Of a stretch of 64,000 nucleotides of DNA, positions 58,551-64,000 are shown one piece after another. Below the pieces are notes generated by a model. It saw nothing but the letters and a program-made list of their open reading frames with translations. It had not been told where the DNA came from and ran no database searches. The translations under genes and the position numbers were made by a program. The DNA is from Artocarpus heterophyllus (lineage: Eukaryota > Streptophyta > Magnoliopsida > Rosales > Moraceae): the NCBI GenBank assembly GCA_025403435.1, contig CM046332.1, positions 8,239,903 to 8,303,902 on the forward strand. Direction: 5' to 3'. Position 1 is the first letter of the stretch; every line of letters begins with the position of its first letter.

Positions 58551-60688
58551 TGTCACGCTCCGGGGTACGGGAGGTGACGTGGCGGTTGATTTAATTTTAT
58601 TAAATAAAAATTTAGTTAAACACATGAGTTTAAGGGTTAAATTAAATATAAAAGTATGAAATATTTAAAAACCATTTTGTAAAAGAATTCATAATCATTA
58701 ACAGATAAAATCATTCAGCGAATCATTAAGCAGGAAATAAAATAATAAATATAGCGAGTATAGGTCCTATTGACCCACAACTTGTGCACACACATTGTAC
58801 TGACAATATAATAGTACAACTACAATCCAAGCACAAAGAAAGTTAAAACATTACATGCCTTGTTCAATTGTTACAAATAATCTACTAGCCCTTCTACTGC
58901 TCCTGAGTTCTGTCTGTTAAGTCCTCTCTGAACCTAAGAGGAAATCCACCTAGAGCAGGAAGTTTGAAAACAAATAAAATGTGAGCGAAAGGCTCAGTAG
59001 GACTATATTTTAGGAAATCATTTAATTTAAAAAGAAACATCATTATCCAAGAGATTATTTAAAAGAAAACTTGAATAAATAAATTTAAGTAAAACTGTTC
59101 TTACCCAAAATAGTTTATTTGGTCGACCAGAAATATCATCATTTTCTTTTCCTAGGCAAACCATATGAATAACACCACCATAGTGGCCCAGCTGGGTTTT
59201 AAGATCTACCCCCAAGGTTGATCGCTACACGACCCGATCTCTGATATGGCATCATGCCCTTGTGTTCATTTCTATCATTATTAAAAATCCATTTATCAGA
59301 TGTTTTCATTATCATTCATTATGAAGTTTATTTCAATTCACGGTTTATTAAAATATAATTGATAAATTCATTTTCAATCAACTGTTGAAAACATTTTGAT
59401 AAAAACCCTTTTCAAAGCCAAATCATTTGAAACTAGGTTACCAAAGAAGGGGTAAAAGTCCTACCTCGATACTCATGCCGATGTCCCACATCGTAATTCC
59501 GGCCTGCTATACGTTAGCTCCGCGAAACCACGAATGATCCTAGATACAAACTAAGTCGATCAATATCTAGATTGAGACATTCTATGTTACTAAACCATTT
59601 CATGATGTCCTAGGGTACCATTTACATCCTTAACATCATTTTATAAAGTTAAGATTTCAATCGGGGTTCAAAACAGTGAAAACGGATAAAAATCACAAAA
59701 TTTGTCCTTGTTCGGTCGCCCTGTCGGTCCCATGGTTTGGCCGGCCAAAGGACCATGTCCAGTTGGCCGAATATTCCCAAGTTCGGCCTGCCAGATAGAT
59801 GAATCTGGCCTGCCAAACTGGAAAATTTTCATAAATTCCAAGCATGGGTTTTGGGTCTCCCAAAACTCAAATCTTCATTTTAACATGTGTTTCTCAAATC
59901 CCAAGCATAGAAAATAATCATAGATGATAGAAAAACATAATAGAACACTTTTGAACTCATTTAAACAAGATTGAACACAAAATCCCAAAAATCCAAAAAT
60001 TGGGAAAAATGAGGAAAATTGAAAAATCTTGAATCTAATATGTTTTTCTTCAAACAAAGCATAGATCCTAGTTGTTCTAACTTCCTTTAACTCAAATCAA
60101 GGGTTTTCTAAGCTCAAACAAACTTAGATTTTAAAAATGCATGAAAAATTAAAAATTTGAAAAAGTTTAGAAATTTCAAATCTAACCTCAAATTCAAGCT
60201 TCAATTCACGTTTTTGGTTGTTCAATTGAGCCCCCGAGCTTCCAATCCACCAAAACCCAAAGCTTGAGCTTGATAGGAGTTAAAATTTGAGAGAAAAATG
60301 AGAGAGAAGAAGAGAGACCGAGAGAGAGAGAGTGAGAGGTGCTTGGAAAGAGAGAGAGAGAAAGAGAGAGAGTGTGAATCAAGGAGAGGGAGAGGAGAGA
60401 GAATAAATAGAGAGACATAGTGGGCAGTTTTACTGTGTGAAAACTATGTGTCGCCCACGGTTTTGTAAAACAGAATACATTTGACATTTTACAAATTTTT
60501 GTGTCCCCAAGACTCAAAATAACATTTAAGATAATTAAAAAAACAATTAGAAGTCATTAAGATAACCAAATCAACTTTACACCCAAAATTTTATTAAATG
60601 ATCAAATAAATTTTTAAAATATTAATTATGGCACACTAATCCATCATTTTATATTATAATATCATTAAATCAATTTTGGGGAGTTACA
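58551..60688 (-). mobile_element. Second Ty3/gypsy solo LTR (2.1 kb), perfect TSD
   Basis: Plus-strand ends are TGTCACGCTCCGGGG and GGGGAGTTACA. TAAAA flanks it at 58546-58550 and 60689-60693. It is the same family as the solo LTR at 260-2471 in opposite orientation, with the landmarks in mirrored order: conserved hairpin block (59145-59260), GGCC-rich cluster (59705-59820), GA tract (60291-60412), TATA-like word (60398-60412). No internal region is present. Confidence 0.93.
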
Positions 60689-60693
60689 TAAAA

Positions 60694-61735
60694 TCCCTTC
60701 CTAGGGGTTGAAACCACCATGTGCTATCTATGGACCAACGATGAAGGCTGTAGGTCCTCTCCTCAATAACCTTTTCCCACTCAATATTTTAAAAACCAAG
60801 GTTTTATGTTAACATGCATGAACAATTGTTAATGAGCAGCACTCCCTATTCTATATGGCATGTTATGAACATATATGGCAAATCATATTATAACGCAGAC
60901 AAGCAAAGCATCATGCAAAGCCACAAGCAAAATAATAAATAAACAGCCGTAATATCATGGTTTCGTCCTAGAGAAAAGAAAATAAAAATTACAAAGATCA
61001 ATCAAAACATTTTATTGATTCTTCATCTTTGTATCTTCTTATTGTATCCTTCTTTATGTAGCATCCATCTTTAAGTCATCAATCCCCTTGGATCAAAAGC
61101 TTTCCCTTTCTAGTCATCATAAAATTGTATGTTTCTTATAGTTGTCTCAAAAACAAAATCAAAAATTGCATCAAAAAACACATCTTTTTTGGAAACTTTT
61201 CTGCACCTCGATCAGCCTACTAGTTTGTCACGGATCGGCCTACTGACCCAAAAGGACCAACCTATCAAACTGTGACCATCGACCTACAGACCCAAATGGA
61301 TCGGTTTGCCATCCGTGCTGAGACAGTGTTTTCCTTAAAAAATAGTTTTTAAGCAGTTTTTCAATTTTATTTTTAACAATTCAAAAACATAAAAAAAATT
61401 ATAAACATAAAAAATCAATGGACCTCCTATCATCTTCATCTTCTAGATCTGTCTTCTCTTCAAATGATTACTTAATTACAAATTTACAAACTTAAAATAA
61501 AAGTAATAATTCCTAAAAGGTGATGATAGACTGCCATCTAATTATATGAAAAACTTAGATATATATTCTAACCTCTAAGGAACCACAACATATAATTATA
61601 TAGAAACCCCTAGAGTGCTAACTCTCAAAAAAATTATATTCAAGCATAGGAGAGAATAAGATCAGATAATCTATATATAGAGTATGATCACAAACTTGTT
61701 AATTTTACGTAAAAAGCCTAGCTTTAGAACCAATT
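60694..61735 (-). mobile_element. Copia leader region downstream of the 5' LTR
   Basis: On the minus strand, sequence next to the LTR end reads TTGGTTCTAAAGCTAGGC, a degenerate or variant primer-binding site. About 1 kb of noncoding leader follows, with a CGGCCTACTGACCC / CGACCTACAGACCC pair of repeats (61205-61315). The layout resembles 34770-36402. No gag is reached before the solo LTR and the LTR fragment. Confidence 0.45.
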
Positions 61736-63643
61736 GTTAGAAAATGAGTACGTAATGGAATTTTAAAAATTTTAAATCAGAGTATTTTCCAAATAACAAG
61801 TTTGACATGCTAAATATATAAATTAGTAATAAATCTTACTAACCCCTTTTGTATACCGATGATGACTCAAATCCATATGAGAAGAACGTTCTAGAAGAGC
61901 GTCAACTAACTGGTTTTTTTTTGTTATTCTTTATCCACAATCAGAGTGCGTGTGGGAGCACGTCATACCATCTTCCTCTGCTGACTCTCCTTCCAACCAC
62001 TAGAGAATACCTAAATCTAAGGTTTAAGATGTTGAACAATAGCTCTCTAGGAGTTTCAGAGTTTCTTAAACTAGAATACTCACTCCATCATTCTCAAGTG
62101 ATCTGAGTAAGCAAGAAAACTCACCCCTATTTATAGTGGTCGATTTAGGGTCAGACCCTATTAGATTAGGCCTAAAAATTCAAGCCTGGATCAACTTCTA
62201 ACGAAAAACGTGTAAAACTATTAGATAATCGCACGATTGACAAGCCGATCTGGCAGATCAGTTAGCTGAACTTACCCCATCGGCAGGCGAACTGTCCCAT
62301 TGGCCTGCCAAACCTATGATAATCTCGATCCTCATATATCTTATCTTTCACTCTAGGATCTTAGATAGAGCTTCAGTTTTGATTCAAATAACCTAATAAA
62401 GAAGTTATCTAATTAAAATAATCATATACAGGCAATCCCATTGAAAATAAAATATTATCCAAATAGTTCAATATGTTTATCTTGAATTAATTTACAAAAG
62501 TAATTTAACAGATAAACTAACATGAATCATTAAATCCAATCTAATAAATTAACATAAGTCATTAATATGTAGGAAAAACACGCTGTATCATTACAGGAAT
62601 ATTATGAGCTAGCAAAGGGGACTCGATAGATATATACAATTCAAGCTCCTATAATAATAAAATAATCATATTCCAGATATATATTTTATAATTATCAACT
62701 TTAACGCTACTCCATTGAAAGCTTATAGCTGCACTCTCAAACTACATAAAATTATGAAGCTTCAATAAGCTAACCATCCATGACATATAACCATGTGTCA
62801 CATCCCCATAAGATATCTATAATCGGCTTTAGGAGAAATTCCATTTTACTTTCCCAATTATTTGTATCTTACATTCCATTATCACACCATTGGAATACTT
62901 ACCCTCCATAAATAGTATACCATTTGGTTACACCTATGTATCCAAATGGTTGAGTGCTCCAGTCTTCCAATTATAGGATAACGCATATAAGAAGATATCA
63001 TTGACTCCACAAAAAGAGCTACAGATTCTATATCCATGAATAACGAGTCTACATTAATCAAGAGTCATGCCTCAAATGTATCGGCATGCGTACAATCACT
63101 AAGTCAGGATGTCACCCTTTGGTATATCCAAAGACATAAGTCAAGACAACAAACCCATTAGTCATTTCAGGATTAAGACGCAATGTATATGATTGTTTAA
63201 AGTGAATCGATTTGAACAAACAAAATTATTAACCAAATTAACTCATCTTTTTGTCCCAATCTAACACATTGTCACCTAAGACAATATGTCAATGTTTCTA
63301 CTCATGGAGTCCCACTCCGATGACCAAGAAAAGCTATCTTCCGTTAGGGATGTAGACAACATAACAATCTTAGCATGAATAAAGTGCCCAACTTTATTCC
63401 CTCGATTACGGATCTTATGATTTAGACTATCACATTTAAGATCATGTATTCTATATAATATGTCCATCATTTGCACGATCTTAAAGGTTTAGACCAATAG
63501 TCTCAGACTTTTAATTGCTTATTATACATTCAATAGAAATGAACATAAAGAGGACAAAATTTGATATGTGAATAAATAAACTCTTTCTTGATAAAAAAAA
63601 GGTCTCAAAATCATATTATATTTTACATTTTTACTCCTTACGG
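61736..63643 (-). mobile_element. Ty1/copia LTR, copy C2 (about 1.9 kb), inserted in a gypsy gag
   Basis: Inverted match of the LTR at 12634-14568. The plus-strand left end is TGTTAGAAAATGAG. The right end near CTCCTTACG is taken from where homology with C1 stops. A TATA box (CACTATAAATAGGGG on the minus strand) lies at 62125-62139. Upstream of it are GCC-rich repeats (62240-62312). Gypsy gag sequence begins right after 63643. A TSD could not be tested because the other side is missing. Confidence 0.7.
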
Positions 63644-63649
63644 TACCCA

Positions 63650-64000
63650 TGTTTGGCAATTAGACCTATCTAAACCTTCAAAATTTACATGTTGCCAATA
63701 TTGAGAGTTTCAACTAAGTTATCTAAAAAGTCTAATGGTTCATTAGATTCTTTATCAAGGAATTCTCCATTACACATTATTTCAACAAATTGGTGGGTTT
63801 CAGGAGTTAAATCTTCATAAAAGAAACTAACATAGCGTCACTTTCGAAACCATGAGATGGGCAAGAGTTAATCAAATCCTTAATTCGTTCCCAATATTGA
63901 AAATAAACTACTTTTGAATTTTGAGAAAAATTTTGAATTTGTTTCTTCAAAGCACTAGTTTTATAAGTTGGAAAGAGTTTCTTCAAAAACTCAGTTTGCA
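63650..64000 (-). pseudogene. Ty3/gypsy (Athila-like) gag fragment
   Basis: The minus strand from 64000 reads FLKKLFPTYKTSALKKQIQN, then FQYWERIKDLINSCPSHGFE. After a frameshift near 63815 it reads EDLTPETHQFVEIMCNGEFL and NEPLDFLDNLVE. These match the retrotransposon gag capsid domain of Athila-type elements (FYEGLTPETRxxVD region). It runs off the window edge and is broken by the frameshift and by the copia LTR. Confidence 0.85.

Noticed and set aside
60961..60965. TTTCG as the TSD partner of the LTR starting at 57666
   Set aside because: The preceding bases are not an LTR end (no CA), so the match is chance.

Overview
This window is AT-rich nuclear DNA from a flowering plant, most likely a eudicot. 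It is repeat-dominated intergenic sequence. Supporting evidence: LTR retrotransposon lineages typical of plants (Athila-like and chromovirus Ty3/gypsy, plus Ty1/copia), primer-binding sites matching plant initiator tRNA-Met, CACTA elements, many miniature inverted-repeat elements (MITEs), and one plant-specific VQ-motif gene. I saw no rRNA genes, no CRISPR and no prokaryotic features. Nearly every other long reading frame is decayed transposon coding sequence or the translation of a repeat.

Layout. 1-4300: a decayed Athila-like Ty3/gypsy pol on the minus strand, split by a 2.2 kb solo LTR with a perfect TCGAC target-site duplication (TSD). 4303-6560: a gypsy leader/gag-start remnant and two MITEs. 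6568-6811: a short copia-like LTR. 7399-17113: three diverged copies of a large LTR family and one copia LTR. 17114-22400: gene-free, low-copy DNA with MITEs and degenerate repeats. 22408-41539: a four-level nest. A long inverted-repeat (Mutator-like?) element was split by a chromovirus (TATTC TSD on both sides). Its 3' LTR was split by a large solo LTR, which was in turn split by a CACTA element (GTG TSD). The chromovirus interior also carries a copia fragment that replaced gag-PR-RT sequence. 43607-43915: an intact VQ-motif protein gene, the only convincing host gene. 45481-47679: a second CACTA element of the same family in inverted orientation (GAT TSD). 49291-56240: two Athila-like 3' ends with gag remnants. 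56588-60688: nested LTRs, including a second solo LTR (TAAAA TSD). 60694-63643: copia leader and 5' LTR, inserted into a Ty3/gypsy gag that runs off the right edge.

The VQ gene probably encodes a WRKY-interacting cofactor. Around it lie layers of transposon insertion followed by LTR-LTR recombination (solo LTRs) and deletion. The points most worth a second look are: the paired CACTA elements with fixed unlike ends and palindrome arrays; a conserved palindrome-plus-hairpin block in the transcribed part of five gypsy LTRs; and GC-rich palindromic motifs recurring in unrelated retrotransposon families. All coordinates and TSDs were read by eye, with no database search.
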